From: Ichthyophis bannanicus
Taxonomy: Eukaryota > Chordata > Amphibia > Gymnophiona > Ichthyophiidae
Assembly (NCBI GenBank): GCA_033557465.1
Contig: CM066045.1
Coordinates: forward strand, 133,383,596 to 133,447,595
DNA: 64,000 bases
Direction: 5' to 3'
The position numbers were made by a program, and so were the translations under genes. Positions 10,556 to 22,117 of the stretch are shown here, piece after piece; positions within the stretch are counted from its first letter, which is position 1; each line of letters begins with the position of its first letter. Under the pieces are notes generated by a model, which saw only the letters and a program-made list of their open reading frames with translations, ran no database searches and was not told the DNA's origin.

Positions 10556-12382
10556 GACTCTCAGGGCAGGGCCTCCCCTCCCCTCCCCCGGGAGACCCTT
10601 ACCAGCCCACAGGGGGCCACCTGGCACTCTTTGTCCAAAGGTGGACCAAAGTCAGCTCAGACCAGTGGGTGCTACAGGTGGTAAAGGAGGGTTCCTTCTC
10701 CACTTACAACAAGTACCACCCAAGTTCTTTCCAGGAGAGCCAATGCTACCTCTCCTTCACCAGACCTTTCTGCTCTCAGAGCTCGCAGGTCTGCTCAGGG
10801 ACAATGCTGTGGAGCCCGTACCCCGACATCTATGGGGGAAGGGCTTTTACTCAAGACTTCCTTGTCCCCTAAAGAGCAGGGGGCCTCAGGCCTATACTAG
10901 ACATGCGAAACTTGAACAAGTTTCTGGTGAGGGAGAAGTTCAAGATGCTCTCCCTTGGAACATTGCTGCCCTAACTTCACCAGGGGGATTAGCTGTGCTC
11001 CTTGGACCTAAAGGATGTATACACTCACATTCTGATCCACCCCTCCCACAGGCAGTCCCTATGGTTCATGTGGGTGGAGGGCACTACCAGTACAGAGTGC
11101 TGCCCTTCGGCCCGACCTCATCACCAAGGGTCTTTACCAAGTGCTTGGCAGTGGTAGCTGCTCACCTGTGTCTTCAGGGGGCTTTTGTGTTCCCCTACCT
11201 GGACGACTTACTAGTCAGAGGCGGTATGGCCTCAGAGGTCAGGCAGGCTGCAGAGCATGCAACCTTCCTGCTGCAGCACCTGGGGTTTGTCATCAACTAC
11301 CCCAAGTCCCATCTCGCTCCAACCCAAAGTCTGGAGTTCATAGGGGCGCAGTTGGACACTCTTGGTCAAAGCTGTTCTTCCAAGAGAAAGGGCAGACCGC
11401 CTCATACAACTGGCAGGAGAGGTACAATGCTGCTAGTTAGTGCCGGCTCGCCTCCTTCTCCACCTGTTGGGCCACATGGCCTCAACAGTCCATGTCACAC
11501 CACTAGCCTGCCTACAAATACGGACAGCCCAGTAGTGCCTCCGCTCACAATGGACTCAAGCCATGGGCAGGCTACAAGTCAGAGTCACCTTCTAGCTGGT
11601 GGAATCCCTCACCTGGTGGCAAAACTTGTACCACCTACGGGCGGGAATGCCATTCCAGGCACCCGCACCGCAGAAGACCCTGACAACGGATGCTTCTCTC
11701 CTGGGTTGGAAGGGTGCATTGTGGGGACCGCCACACACAAGGCAGCTGGTCCCAGGAGGAGTCACTCTTGCAGCTCAATCTCCTCGAATTTAGGGTAGTC
11801 TTCCTGGCCCTGTGAGCATTCCACAACCGCCTGTGGCACCAACCTGTGCTGATCCAGACAACCAGGTGGCCATGTTTTATATCAACAAGCAGGGGGGCAT
11901 GTTCTCGTACTCCCTCTGCCAGGACAACTGCTTAGCATATAGGCTGAGCAGAGTCCTTCGTCCACACGAACCCCAGGGTAATGAAGCAACTCTTCCACTA
12001 CTAGGGCAGGCCCGTGATAGATCTTTTTGCCTTCCTGGACAGCGCACAGTTACTACGCTTCTGCTCACACCATCCGTACCCAAGGAGAGTGGGGGCAGAT
12101 GCCTTCATAATCTCATGGTCGGAGGGCCTACTATATGTGTTCCCACCGACCCCCCCCCCCCCCAGTCGCCAAGACCCTCTTCAAGATCCAGAGCGAGAGA
12201 ATATCAGTCATACTGATCCCAAGTGGCCCAGGCAACCCTGATTTTCTCTGCTGCTATCCCTGTCAGTGGCACTCCCAGTCCCACTGGGCCTGGTCCCGGA
12301 CCTCCTGTCCCAGGAGGAGGGCTCCCTTCTGCACCCCAACCTGGAATCACTAACACTAAGAGTGTGGCTGCTGAAAGGGTAG
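10556..12382 (+). pseudogene. DIRS E reverse transcriptase-RNase H (broken)
   Basis: The RT blocks visible are HYQYRVLPFGPTSSPRVFTK near 11085, FPYLDDLLVRG near 11190 (YLDD present) and LGFVINYPKSHLAPTQ near 11280. RNase H traces follow: LTTDASLLGWKGALWG near 11680 and DNQVAMFYINKQGG near 11860. It ends WLLKG then TAG at 12382. Frameshifts separate the blocks, and the (C)n tract at 12152-12163 is one likely slippage site. Non-functional. Confidence 0.7.
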
Positions 12383-12692
12383 CACTGGCCCCTTTCAACC
12401 TTCCAGGGGACGTTGAGGAGAATCTTCTGACCTCTCGAAAACCCTCCACCAGGCGGGCCTACACCTTTAAGTGGAGAAAGTTCTCTCTCTGGTGTGCAGA
12501 GAAGGAGGCGAATCCCTTCTCCTGTCATGTGCAACTGGTTCTTCAGTACTTACTGCACCTGTCACACACTGGGCTGAAATCCAACTCGGTGAGGGTGCAT
12601 CTAAGCGCCATAGCCGTGCAACACTACCCTATCGAGGGAAAACCCCTCTCTAGCCAGCCCCTGGTCTCTTGGTGCCTCCGGGGCCTCCTGAT
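12223..12692 (+). pseudogene. DIRS E tyrosine recombinase, N-terminal part
   Basis: It reads through SVAAERVALAPFNLPGDVE, then KPSTRRAYTFKWRKFSLWC, LQYLLHLSHTGLKSNSVRV and SWCLRGLL, matching residues at the start of the recombinases of B and H. The homology stops at about 12692, before the ARR-x-SEL arginine and the HxxR and Tyr boxes, so no catalytic residue remains. Confidence 0.7.
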
Positions 12693-13000
12693 GAGGAGGG
12701 GTGTAAGGAGAGGAAAGGTAATTAGGGGCAGTAACATGAATGTGTTTATAGGTTAGAAGGAGAAGTTTGAAATGGATATGGAAACTGAAGGGAAGCCAGT
12801 GAAGTGATTCAGAAAAAGGGTTATATGAGTATATCGGGGCTGGCGGAAGATTAGCCATGCAGCAGAGTTCTAAATAGATGGAAGAGGAGAGAGATAACTC
12901 TGAGGGAGACCAGCAAGGAGGAGGTTGTAATAGTCAAGATGGGAGGTAACTAAAGAGTGGACAAGAGTTTTATTAGAGTGTTCAGAGAAGAAGGGGCGAA
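12693..13000 (-). pseudogene. L2/CR1-type LINE fragment (minus strand)
   Basis: The minus strand of 12704-12858 encodes FSESLHWLPFSFHIHFKLLLLTYK, a conserved C-terminal block of L2-like ORF2 (LHWLPV-x-FRI-x-FKLLLLTYK). The same block occurs on the plus strand near 15185. Weak similarity continues to about 13000 (GTAATAGTCAAGATGGGAGG). It marks the right breakpoint of DIRS E. Confidence 0.6.
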
Positions 13001-13368
13001 TTCTGAGTTGCTCCTACAGATCATGCCTTCCCCCTCAGCTGAAGACACAGTCTGCCTTTACCTGCCTCAGGGTAGGAGGTGCAGAATGGCACTAAGGGTA
13101 AGGATGTTAGCCGGCCGGAGGCTTCAGTGACCGTGCTGTGAGTCGCTCTTCATCCTCAAGGGGGTTTGTGGCAGCTATGCCCCTTGGTGTTGGGGAGCCT
13201 TTTCCTACAGGAGAGCTTCCGTAATCTGGAATCCTCCCTGGAATTCTTTTCCTTTTTGCAACAGGCCTGGTCCTTCTGGCATGGAAATTCAGACCCTGTG
13301 GCTTCTAGGTGCCCCCGGACGCAGTCTCGTGCCAGGCAGGCTGAAAGTAGAAGCCCTGTTCAATTACC

Positions 13369-13869
13369 TTGGCTAAGCATCCCTGGCATGGGACACTCCC
13401 TGAAAATGAGGAACAGTTGGGAACTATCCATTATATTGACTATGCCTCAGACCCAGCTGAATCATTTTTGGGCTTTGATGTGGATGAGGACATGCTCTCA
13501 CCTTCAGAAGACTACGCAGAAGCTGGTGTGATCTGCCTCTTCCAGAAGGAGGAGCTAGCAGCATTGATTTGCAGGGTCTCGTCCGCCTTGAACTTGATAT
13601 ATGCTTCGGGCACGGAGCAGGAGCTGAAGCTACACCCACTTCTTCAAGAGGTACAGAAATCCACTACTGTCTTCCTGTTCCTAGAGGTAATCAAAGATAT
13701 GATCTGGTCTGAGTGGGACTCACCCCATTCGCTGCCTAAAGGATTAAGGGTCTATAAGAAGATATATACTCTCCCAGAGGAGGGGCGTGGTGAGTGTTTT
13801 GACATTCCCAAAGTGGATGCACAAGTCATGGCATTAACCAGACGGACCATCATTCCTGATTGGCCTTAA
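13369..13869 (+). pseudogene. DIRS F gag-like ORF (166-residue open remnant)
   Basis: The stretch contains acidic segments, then LPKGLRVYKKIYTLPEEG and FDIPKVDAQVMALTRRT followed by IIPDWP and a stop. The pattern of a conserved acidic-to-basic half ending in a VDA-x-V-x-AL-(A/T)-R-(K/R)-T block is what I associate with gag of other vertebrate DIRS/Ngaro-type elements; this is recalled family knowledge rather than a search result. No Cys motif is visible in the open part. Confidence 0.5.
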
Positions 13870-14559
13870 AGGATGTTCTGGACCGCGAGGTCATTTCCTT
13901 GCTGAAGAGCTAGTGTTTTGTGACAATGGCTATTTTACAGCTTGGGGTTTGAACCAGTTTGATGTCTCATGCTCCAATGGATTTAGTCTCTACTACTTGA
14001 TGATACTATTTCCCTCTTGTAGTCAGCTGCGGCCTTCCTTTCTGATGCCATGTATGTCCTGTTACGTTTGGCAGCCATGGATGGTGCCCTGAAGACTGTG
14101 TCATGGCATTGATTTTGGCTCCAGCACTGGACAGCAGACTTATCATCCAAACTCCTATTTGGAATCGATTTGTAGAAGCTGGTGAAGGGCCTAGGCAAGA
14201 CAAAATCTTACCGCCTCTCAGAAGACAGGTCCAGAGAGCCTGGAAGCGGGCTAGTGCCCCTTTCTCGGCAGCCTCCACCCATCCACCAAGGACGCACTGG
14301 CTAGATTCCTGGGGGTCTCAGGACTATTATCACTACTGACCTGGAAAAGCTTTCTTTCCCTTTGCTTCAGGGCCTTTGGTCCGTTCTTAGTCCTTTCGAG
14401 GAGCATGTGGCCTCAGGGACTCAGTCTCCTCCAGAGGAGGACCCTCCCGTGCTATGCAATGAAAGTTTTGGGGGCTGATTCCCTGAAACCAGGGATCATC
14501 GTGTGCTAGACAACATTAATTTCGGCTGTGTCCTGGAATGCGAAGAGCCAGTTCCTGAT

Positions 14560-15024
14560 GCCTTCATTATTTCTTTTTGTGGGTCTGCGATCAAAGGTGC
14601 CGCAGTACAGACCACCTTGGACAAGTTGCTTCACCTTAAGGCAGTGGTGCTCATCCCCTAGACAAGTCCGACAAGAGTAGATACTCCATCTACTTCATGG
14701 TGCCAAGAAGGATGGTTCCTTTGGCCCATTTTAGATCTCAAAGTGGTCAATGAGCACTGGCGCGTCCTGTGCTTTCAGATGGAAACCTTGTGCTCCGTGA
14801 TTCAAGCAGTGTGCTGAGGGGAATTCTCTCCTTCTCTGGATCTGGCTGAAGATCTGGGCAGATCAGCAGACAAATCTGCATTTTGCCGTGCTTGACTCTC
14901 ATTATCAGTTTGCCACCCTTTCTTTCAGGTGCTCCACCGCCCCAAGGACGTTCTCCAAGGTCATGGTGGTGGGGGCTGCGCACCAAGAGATCTGTGTCAA
15001 CCCCTATCTGGACGACTGACTCAT
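14560..15024 (+). pseudogene. DIRS F reverse transcriptase, first part
   Basis: In shifting frames I read YSIYFMVPKKDGSFGPILDL, then VNEHW, FQMETLCSVIQAV, FSPSLDLAED, CSTAPRTFSKVMVVGAAH and VNPYLDD followed by a stop codon where Trp is usual (YLDDWLIR). These are RT blocks 1-5 in order. An L2 fragment starts directly after LIRPF at about 15025. Confidence 0.65.
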
Positions 15025-15690
15025 CCGACCCTTTTCCCTGTCAGAAGCATCTTGACTATTGCAAACGCCTCCTTGCTGGTCTCCCTCAGTGTCATCTCTC
15101 TCCTCTTCAGTCTAGCCAAAACTCTGCTGCGCAGCCATTCTTCCGTCAGCCGTGATACACTCATATAACCACTCTTCTAAAATCACTTCACTGGCTCCCC
15201 TCCCATTTCCATATCCAATTCAAACTTCTCCTTCTAACATATAAATGCATTCACTCTGCTGCTCCTCATTACCTTTCCTTTCTTCTCTCTCCCTACACCC
15301 CTCCTCTTGAACTCTGCTCCTCCTCTGGCTTTCTTCTCTCTATGCCCTTTTCTTTTTCTGCAAACTCCAGACTTCGATCTTTTCATCTTGCTACTCCTTA
15401 TGCATGGAGCAAACTTCCTCTATCTTTACATCAAGTCTCTTCTCTCTCCCTCTTCAAATCCATACTAAAGGCTTACTTCTTTGAGGCTGTATTTCGATCC
15501 TAATCCCTTGTTCTCCTTGTCTCCTTCCCTATTTGAATCCCTTGTTTTTCTTGTATTGTTCTGTCAGTCTTGATTAGATTGTAAGCTCTACGAGTAGGGA
15601 CTGTCTTATTTATATGTTTGTACAGCACTGCATACCTCTTATTGCGCTACATAAATTATTTATAGTAGTAGTAGGGGACATCCCATGTGA
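15025..15690 (+). mobile_element. L2-like LINE, 3' end (plus strand)
   Basis: The coding remnant reads LDYCKRLLAGLPQCHLSPLQ, then ITTLLKSLHWLPS, FKLLLLTYKCIHSAAPHYL, and YAWSKLPLSL near the end, the C-terminal signature of L2-type ORF2. The 3' tail follows: GATTGTAAGCTCTACGAG, then GGGACTGTCTTATTTATATG and TACAGCACTGCATACC, ending in (TAG)n at 15664-15675. It splits the RT of DIRS F. Confidence 0.85.
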
Positions 15691-15990
15691 TATTATTTTT
15701 ATTTATTTATTTAGACAGTTCTGTATACCACCTTATCCTTCAATCAAAGTGGTTATAATACAATTGGGGGATACATTTAACACAAGGGGATATGAAACAC
15801 ATACACACTAATACTTACAAGGAGCATGGGCAATGGAGGGTTAAGTGGCTTGCCCAAGAACACAAGGGGCACCTGTGGGACTAGAAACCCCAGTCCTTCC
15901 AGCCCAAGGTTGCTGTCCTCTAGTGGGATTTGAACCACCAACCTTCCGACCTGTGGTATCTTGCCCCAACCACTAGGCCACTCCTTTCTG
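15691..15990 (-). mobile_element. tRNA-derived SINE with ATAAA tail (minus strand)
   Basis: On the minus strand the 5' end carries TGGCCTAGTGGTTGGGGC (A-box-like) and GGTTCAAATCCCAC (B-box-like), then CTTGGGCAAGCCACTTAACC, a MIR/CORE-like segment. The 3' end is an (ATAAA)n tail, seen on the plus strand as TTTATTTATTTATTTAG at 15699-15715. A second, near-identical body lies at 21835-22117. Confidence 0.75.
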
Positions 15991-17150
15991 ATTGATCAAC
16001 ATGCCTCGGCTTGGTGATCAATCAGGAAAAGAGCCAGTTTTTGCCTTCCCAGTCCTTGGAGTTGCTGGGATCACATTTTGACACTCAAATGGGCAGAGTT
16101 TTCCTGCCAGAGGAGAATGTCAGAAGACTATTGAATTGCCTGGCAATGTTCTCTGCATAGCAGGCGCCCGGAGTCTGAGATTATCTTCAGCTCCTTATAC
16201 TGATGGCAGCGACCATAGAGATGGTCCAGTAAGCGTGTGCTCACATGCAGTCCTTGTTGACGCGATGGTCTCTGAGTTCTCGGGAGTTCGAGCATAGGCT
16301 TCCGCTCATGTGGAGCGTGAGCGCCAGCGGTGGCAGCCCTGTTATCTGAGGAAGGGCATACCACTGGACGATTTCTCCTGGATCCTGCTGACAAAAGATG
16401 CCGGTTTCTTGGGCTATGGAGCCCATTGCTGAGACCATATGGCCTAGGGCTATTGGAACCACTGGGAAGCAGTGTGGTCCATCATCTGCCTCAAGGTGAG
16501 AGCCATCAGATTGACTCTTCTGCGTTTCTGGTCGAGGGCTGAGTGGTTTGATTGGGGTTTTTTTTACAGTGCCATAGCAGTGGTTTATGTCAGTCAGCAG
16601 GATGGTACAAGAAGCACCAAAGTGGCCCTGGAAATGCATCTCCTGTTTGGCTGGGCAGAGAAGAACCTCCTAGTCTTGTCAGCTCAGCACATTGCCGTAA
16701 TGCACAGTTTGGAAGCAGACTTCCTCAGCCGGCACTCTCTGAGTCCCAGCAAGTGGGAGTTAAGTCAGGAAGTGTTTGTTGATTCTGCGCCACTGGGGTC
16801 ACCCCAAAATGGATCTGATGGCGACCCACTCCAATGACAAGTGTGCCGCTTCTTCAGTCGCCACATGGAGATGGGTTCTAAAGGCATCAGTGCCTTGACC
16901 TTGCCTTGGTGCAGTCAGCAGCTGCTGTACGTGTTTCCTCCATGGGTCCTAGTGGGGCCTGTGACTCAGCATATAGAGTGCCACATGGGCAGAATTGTTC
17001 TAGTAGTGCCAGATTGGCCGCAGAGCGCATGGTTCGGAGACCTGATATGGCTCTTTCTGACGCCTCTTCTTTGCCTCCGTCTCTGGGGGGGCTATTGCGG
17101 CAGGGCCCGATCGTTCTGGAGGACCCAGCTCCCTTTTTGCTCATGACATG
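15991..17150 (+). pseudogene. DIRS F reverse transcriptase / RNase H, second part
   Basis: Directly after the SINE the frame resumes as LGLVINQEKSQFLPSQSLEL and LGSHFDTQMGRVFLPEENV, the same block that follows YLDD in the other DIRS copies (LGFVINFAKSTLLPSQDLEF). Frameshifts follow. Near 16570-16690 there are traces of the RNase H block (VYVSQQDGTRST corresponds to FYINKQGGTGS; HIAVMHSLEADFLSRHSLS corresponds to the AD-x-LSR block). Non-functional. Confidence 0.6.
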
Positions 17151-17953
17151 GCTCTTGACGAGAGACTGCTAGCACATCAGGACTACTCTCCAAAAGTAAT
17201 TTCTACTATACTTGGTGCCTGGAAGGCTTTCAAGCTAGTTTACCTATGGGTATGGTGCCTCCTTGAGTGCTGGTGCGGCGCAATGCACTTGGTTCCTGAG
17301 ATAGCCAAGCTTTCCTCCCTCTTTGCCTTTCTGCAGGATGGCCTAGAGAAGGGCCTCTCACTTAGCTCCCTGAAGGTTCAGATAGCAGCTCTGATCTGTT
17401 TTTCATAGACCAATGATGGGCAAGTCTTTGGTCTTGCACCTAGACATCTCCTGTTTTGTCCAGGGGGTTTGGCATCCACGTCTTCCCCTTTGGGTTGTGA
17501 TCTCTTCCTGGATCTATGTCTGGTACTCAGGGTCCTGATGGCGGTCCCCTTGAGCCGTTGAAACACTCTACCTTGAAGGTTTTGACTCTCAAGGCTGTCT
17601 TCTTGTTCGCAATTTGTTCTGCAAGGCAGATCTCTGAACTGCAGGCTTTGTCTGCCTGAGATCCCTATCTATCTTTTTCAAAAGAGGCCATTTTCATTCA
17701 GCCTGTGTCTTCATCCTTGCCTAGCGTACTGTCTCCCTTTCATGTGAACCAGGTGGTTTGCTTGCTCTCCTTTAGAGAGCAGCATTGGGGTAAGGATCTT
17801 TGCTTTGTGGACGTCCGCAGGGTGCTTCTCCAGGTATTTGCTGACCCGCACAGGGGTGAAACTGTAGCCAGATCAATTTTGGGGTGCTGGATTAAGGAGG
17901 CTGTTGCCTCGGTGTATCTGTTAGTCTCCAACTACACTGGAGAGTTAATCTGA
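17148..17953 (+). pseudogene. DIRS F tyrosine recombinase (broken, C-terminus missing)
   Basis: The N-terminal region DERLLAHQDYSPKVISTILG starts in one frame. After several shifts the core block LKVLTLKAVFLFAICSARQI then SELQALSA appears near 17570-17660, supplying the first catalytic Arg. SVLSPFHVNQVVCL and VDVRRVLLQVFAD follow. The remnant ends WIKEAVASVYLLVSNY just before the HxxR box and nucleophile Tyr, which are absent. Confidence 0.6.
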
Positions 17954-17960
17954 CTTACAG

Positions 17961-18039
17961 ACTTAACATGACCAATCTGGCTGTGGACAATAGATTCAAC
18001 ATTTTTAATTCCCCCTCCTCTCATCCGCTTTTTTCCTTT
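17961..18039. other. Unassigned spacer
   Basis: AT-rich linker between the recombinase remnant of F and the foldback sequence. Nothing recognised. Confidence 0.4.
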
Positions 18040-18450
18040 CATTTTCATACCTGCCCCCCCCCCCCCCCCATTAAAACCACTAAATCCCAGCTGGTCAGTT
18101 TGCCTAAGGGAACTTCCAGGGCCCCCCCCCCCTAACCATTACCTTAAAAATCCTGGTGGTTTAGTGGTCAACGGAGGCAGGAGCGGTCCTCCCCACTTCT
18201 GCCCAAGTCGTCGCGGCTGCATAAAATGGCCACGGTCATGCAGTGCTGACACCAGCATCAGGATGCCAGGGATAGCACTACAGAATTGTGGCCATTTTGT
18301 GCAGATGCAACAACGGAGGCAGAAGCTGGGAGGACTGCTCCTGCCCCCATTGACCACTAGACGACCAGGATTTTTATGGTAATGGGTAGTTAAGCCGACT
18401 GACTAACCGGGATTTAGTGGCTTTAATGGGGGGGGTCGGGGGCCTAACTG
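18040..18450. repeat. Foldback (long imperfect palindrome), about 410 bp
   Basis: The left arm has TTAAAACCACTAAATCCC, a C-run, ACCTTAAAAATCCTGGT and AAAATGGCCACGGTCATGCA. The right arm has the inverses in reverse order: TGTGGCCATTTTGTGCA, ACCAGGATTTTTATGGT, a G-run and GGGATTTAGTGGCTTTAA. The symmetry centre is near 18255. The two 72-codon open frames on opposite strands at 18139-18382 encode related strings only because the DNA is palindromic. It resembles a foldback-type non-autonomous element; no transposase or target duplication was identified. Confidence 0.75.
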
Positions 18451-18867
18451 GCTAGCCGTATTTGTTTTTAAGGCTCAGGAGGGGGTAGTTGCAGGAGCCC
18501 GACTGACTATCCAGGATGTTGGAATTAGGGTGCACCGATCTCCCCCCGGACAGTTTCCGATTGGGATTGGGATTGGTACCTAAGTCATCTGAGAGTCAGG
18601 ACCTAACTGCCCTTTGGAAGACTCTACAGACACTATCTCTAGGCATGCTACTTTGTTGGTTACCTTTATTTCTGACCAAGTTAAGCTTAAGGGGCTTGAT
18701 ATTCTATTGGGTGGGCTATGTGCTGCGTTGGCGCATAGCCGTGCCAGCTGACCTCTAAACCCAGATACTCAGTGCTGCAGTGACAGCATTGAATATCCGG
18801 GTTAGTTGCCATGTGGAGTTACCCACAGAGACTAACCAGGTAGCGGTGATATTGGACCGCTACCTGG

Positions 18868-19165
18868 ATTTTCATTCTGCCATGCTGTGCTCTCCTTGGG
18901 TATCAATATCCTGTTATATGCGGGCATCAAAAATTTATATTGACAAACTTTATGTCTCAAAGAGGCTTTAAAAAAGGGACAATAAAGTTAGGCAATATAA
19001 ATACATGATAAAGGTCGATGGACTATTCAGATCGCATGAGGAAGAGTCGGGAAGATTCTGAGGCTTGAAACACAGCGTTGTGTAGCGTGATTGTGTGTTT
19101 TGATGCCCATATACAACAGAATGTTGATACCCAAGGAGAGCATGGCATGGTAGAATGAGATTCAT
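18868..19165. repeat. Inverted repeat with about 165-bp loop; possible Penelope terminal fragment
   Basis: Arms of about 60 bp, roughly 87 percent alike, share CTCTCCTTGGGTATCAA on the left and its inverse TTGATACCCAAGGAGAG on the right. The loop contains CTGAGGCTTGAAACACAGCG then TTGTGTAGCG, which has the GAAA plus short-hairpin plus UA arrangement seen around hammerhead ribozyme cores in Penelope-like termini. The CTGANGA box is imperfect (CTGAGG), so this is tentative. 18451-18867 and 19166-19550 show nothing I can assign. Confidence 0.45.
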
Positions 19166-19551
19166 TTTGAACCGACGAACATATTGGAAGTTAAGTGTTG
19201 GTCTACGTGAATGGTTTTAGAGCGTGAGTCTACCAGAACTGTTAGTTCTGAAGTGGACATTACCCCATGAGTTGGTTCGTCAAGGTTCTACAACACGAAC
19301 CCAGCAGTGCTCGATTTGAGATGAGTATATCTTGGGGTTTGCTTGTTGTGTTGTCCCTTAGTATACTTTTATGAGGCTTGTTGCTTTTTTAAAAAAAGAG
19401 AAAACGTAGGGTTTTGCAACAAGAAAGATTATTCTTTCAAGGCAAACAATCCAACAAAAAATGAATGTGATATATATAGGTCACTTTACAGATAATTGGA
19501 GTCCCTTTTATTACATCATATATAGGTGGGGGATTTAACCAGTCTTTTGGA

Positions 19552-20928
<1,377 letters not shown>

Positions 20929-21335
20929 ATACAAGCAAAAATAGGTCAACTTTTAACAGAGTAATAGACTTTACAAATAGTGAGATACTCTGAACAAAAA
21001 CAAGAAAGTGTATTGTATTTTTCCAGACTTATTTTTTGGCAACACAGATCTCAGAACTCCGGGACTACTTTCAATTGACACAAAAATGTCAGACACTGTT
21101 GTGCCCTATGTACATCACCGACCTGGACATTTGTCAAGCCTTTTTTATAGTTTTTTTATTTTTCGTGAAGATTTTTTTGTATATGTATAAAACAGGATAG
21201 CCGCGCTTAATAGAAAAAATTCAACTGATATCTTCCAAAGCAATTTTAAAGCAAGAAATCTTGTACTTAGCTTTTCACCAAAGACTCTGGAAGTTCAGCC
21301 TCGAATTGTTCAAACTCCCAACGCTGTCAGGCGCG

Positions 21336-21375
21336 CTCTACATAAAGCGTTTCACCCTGGAGGCTTCATCAGGGG
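21336..21375 (-). ncRNA. Candidate hammerhead-ribozyme-like motif in Penelope terminus
   Basis: The minus strand reads CTGATGA (21372-21366), a 12-base stem-loop AGCCTCCAGGGT, GAAA (21353-21350), then CGC-loop-GCG. The order CUGANGA - stem II - GAAA - stem III is the hammerhead core, and such ribozymes are known in Penelope-like termini. The U-H before the expected cleavage site is not clear here and stem II has a G-G mismatch, so this copy may be degenerate. Confidence 0.4.
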
Positions 21376-21834
21376 AAATTCATAGAAGCACTGCAAATAA
21401 CGTAAGTGCATTCAATACAAACTTTCATTCCTCAGTAATTTAATTGTGGAATGAATCTAAAACAAATCGTACCTTTAACAACCGTCTCAATGGTATATCT
21501 TGTAGACTTACTGGCGTTGTCTGTATTGCCTATCATATATAGACGCCGCGCATGCGGATTAGTTAGAACTCAGTGTTCATCTTTATATGGATATACTGCG
21601 CATGCGAAAAGGTTGGAAAACAAAATACTATCTAATTCAACCTTGGAATGATCCGACTCTTCAAAAACAGGCTTCCCAGTCGATCCGCATGTTTAAGCCC
21701 AATGGAGTTATGGTTTGTAACCAATGAATCCAACGTTGTTCTATATATAGTAGCGCTTGTTCACGTGTTCTGCCCAGCTGAGATGTAATAAGCTGTTCTA
21801 TGCAAAAACATTTGAGATCTTCATATATATGATT

Positions 21835-22117
21835 TATTTATTTTATTTATTTATTTATTTTATTTACATTCTCTTATATACCGCGCTATTCTGCATCAGT
21901 GCGGTTTACATTGAACAAACTGAAATTACATTGAACAGGGCATTATAACTTGGAAATAACTATTTTACAGGGAATATGGGCTATGGAGGGTTAAGTGGCT
22001 TGCCCAAGACCACAAGGAGCACCTGTGGGACTAGAAACCCCAGTCCTTCCGGCCCAAGGTTGCTGTCCTCTAGTGGGATTTGAACCCCCGACCTTCCGGC
22101 CTGAAGTACCTTGCCCC
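21835..22117 (-). mobile_element. tRNA-derived SINE inside the Penelope-like element (minus strand)
   Basis: On the minus strand it has GGTTCAAATCCCAC (B-box-like), AGAGGACAGCAACCTTGGGC, GGTCTTGGGCAAGCCACTTA and an (ATAAA)n tail (plus-strand TTTATTTATTTATT at 21836-21870). Over its length it is nearly identical to 15760-15970. It begins where the GIY-YIG coding sequence ends in CLELG, so it truncated that ORF. Confidence 0.75.

Larger units (their letters stand above)
8651..12692 (+). mobile_element. DIRS retrotransposon E, truncated at both ends
   Basis: Gag, RT/RNase H and the N-terminal part of the recombinase occur in DIRS order, but the left inverted repeat, the end of the recombinase, the ICR and the right repeat are missing. 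The left edge abuts a minisatellite and the right edge abuts a minus-strand LINE fragment. The sequence is more GC-rich and more divergent than A, C, D and G, and nearer to B and H, for example QMWE and GIGARRQAWLQSSDL-type gag. Confidence 0.8.
13160..17960 (+). mobile_element. DIRS-like retrotransposon F, a second lineage (interrupted)
   Basis: The gag, RT, RNase H-like and recombinase traces in DIRS order differ clearly from the other copies: VPKKDG and METLCSVIQAV in RT, FSKVMVVGAAH before the YLDD box, and SARQISELQALSA in the recombinase. An L2 3' end and a SINE split the RT between 15025 and 15990, after which it resumes exactly at LVINQEKSQFLPSQ. I could not find its terminal repeats, so both outer limits are approximate. 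Confidence 0.65.

Noticed and set aside
15930..15990. A tRNA gene on the minus strand
   Set aside because: A- and B-box-like strings are present, but no cloverleaf closes and the sequence continues into a SINE body with an ATAAA tail.
18139..18382. Two related 72-codon genes on opposite strands
   Set aside because: They are mirror images caused by a palindrome. No start context, domain or conservation supports coding.
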